Source of the DNA: JARRKU01 sp963675565
Lineage (GTDB): Bacteria; Desulfobacterota; Desulfobacteria; Desulfobacterales; Desulfosarcinaceae
DNA: 64,000 bases
Assembly: GCA_963675565.2 (NCBI GenBank)
Contig: CAXXYD010000004.1
Coordinates: 2,790,001-2,854,000 of the forward strand
Direction: 5' to 3'
In this document: piece by piece, positions 63,527 through 64,000 of the stretch
How the letters are laid out: each line of letters opens with the position of its first letter
Numbering within the stretch: the first letter of the stretch is position 1
Made by a program: the position numbers and the translations under genes
The notes under the pieces: generated by a model
What the model saw: the letters and a program-made list of their open reading frames with translations, nothing else
The model's database searches: none
Told to the model about the DNA's origin: nothing

Positions 63527-64000
63527 ATGAAATTATTGCGGTTTGGACCGCCCGGGCAGGAACGGCCCGGCATAATGAGAACAGACGGAATTGTGGATTT
63601 ACGGGCCCATTTTCCGGATGTGCCCGATATCGGGCGCCGGTTTTTTGATGAGGGCTGGATTGAGAAGGTGGCGCGAATCGATGATCCCGGAAGGGCCATG
63701 GAGGTCCGCCTGGGGCCCCCGGTAGCTGCCCCGGAAAAAATCATCTGCCTGGGGAAAAATTACATGGAACACGCCAGGGAGGGCGGCTTTCAACTGCCGG
63801 AATCCCCCCTGTTGTTTTGCAAAACGCCCAATACCCTCAATGGGCCGTTTGATCCGGTCATCCTGCCCATCAGCTCGGATCAGATTGACTGGGAGGTGGA
63901 ATTGGCTGTGGTCATCGGAAAACCGGGCAAACGGATTCCAGCCGCCAAGGCGTGGAAGCATATTGCCGGCTACACGGTGATGAATGATGTTTCGGGGCGC
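63527..64000 (+). CDS. Fumarylacetoacetate hydrolase family protein (5' part)
   Basis: The first 158 codons, open to the window edge. The ATG at 63527 has GAGG 5 nt upstream. Two further in-frame starts lie just before it (63521, 63524). The sequence starts MKLLRFGPPGQERPG. Family hallmarks are KIICLGKNYMEHAREGG, DWEVELAVVIGK and AGYTVMNDVSGR, including metal-binding Glu residues. The family includes 2-hydroxyhepta-2,4-diene-1,7-dioate isomerase and acylpyruvases. The exact reaction needs the missing 3' part. Confidence 0.85.
   Translation, partial: MKLLRFGPPGQERPGIMRTDGIVDLRAHFPDVPDIGRRFFDEGWIEKVARIDDPGRAMEVRLGPPVAAPEKIICLGKNYMEHAREGGFQLPESPLLFCKTPNTLNGPFDPVILPISSDQIDWEVELAVVIGKPGKRIPAAKAWKHIAGYTVMNDVSGR

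Noticed and set aside
1..64000. CRISPR array or intact insertion sequence
   Set aside because: No regular direct repeats with spacers and no transposase gene were seen anywhere in the window.

Overview
The window looks like a chromosomal segment from a Desulfobacterota (deltaproteobacterial) anaerobe, probably a sulfate reducer of the Desulfosarcina/Desulfobacteraceae type. This is inferred from a three-piece ferredoxin-bearing glutamate synthase, an Fe-S type PurF, a NifA-like activator, several 'AHxFNN' PAS kinases with fused receiver domains, and Tat-exported and DsrE-type proteins. No rRNA gene is present, so the taxonomy is not proven. Most of the window is GC-rich. A stretch from about 46.15 kb to 51.2 kb is strikingly AT-rich.

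Layout. 0.2-17 kb is a nitrogen-assimilation block: amtB and glnB (minus strand, behind a near-perfect sigma-54 promoter), glnE (minus), then on the plus strand a split glutamate synthase (amidotransferase, ferredoxin-FMN domain, GXGXG-GltD-ferredoxin fusion), carA, carB and purF. These genes take up ammonium, sense nitrogen status (PII, GlnE) and feed glutamine nitrogen into glutamate, carbamoyl phosphate and purines. 17-30 kb is mixed housekeeping: a cNMP-binding/radical SAM pair, a YhhN-like membrane protein, ychF with a KamA/EpmB-type radical SAM gene, a DHH phosphoesterase, an HD-domain protein, a PAS hybrid kinase, a rhomboid protease and methionine aminopeptidase. 30-45 kb holds a NifA-like activator, dinB, aroK, a B12-binding radical SAM protein, another hybrid kinase, HD and HD-GYP proteins, phoR-phoB (with an 11-bp-spaced repeat upstream), mntP and a glycosyltransferase.

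45.9-51.3 kb starts with tRNA-Val and tRNA-Asp and is followed by an AT-rich island. It carries one large gene, a NACHT-type NTPase with an N-terminal Mrr-like nuclease domain (probable antiphage protein), and 1.2 kb of gene-less DNA with degenerate repeats and a perfect palindrome.

51.3-58.4 kb is the most unusual part. A minus-strand gene set (small basic protein, 11-TM membrane protein, Tat-exported metallo-beta-lactamase-fold protein, secreted internally duplicated protein, a CobW GTPase with a large unknown N-terminal region, and a DsrE-like protein) faces a MarR regulator across a 0.5-kb intergenic region. That region contains a sigma-54-like promoter and a palindrome. I do not recognise this set as a described system.

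58.4-64 kb has a hypothetical gene, a desulforedoxin-like zinc protein, a cupin, tRNA-Ala with a terminator, a large GAF-PAS hybrid kinase, and the 5' part of a fumarylacetoacetate hydrolase family gene that runs off the window.
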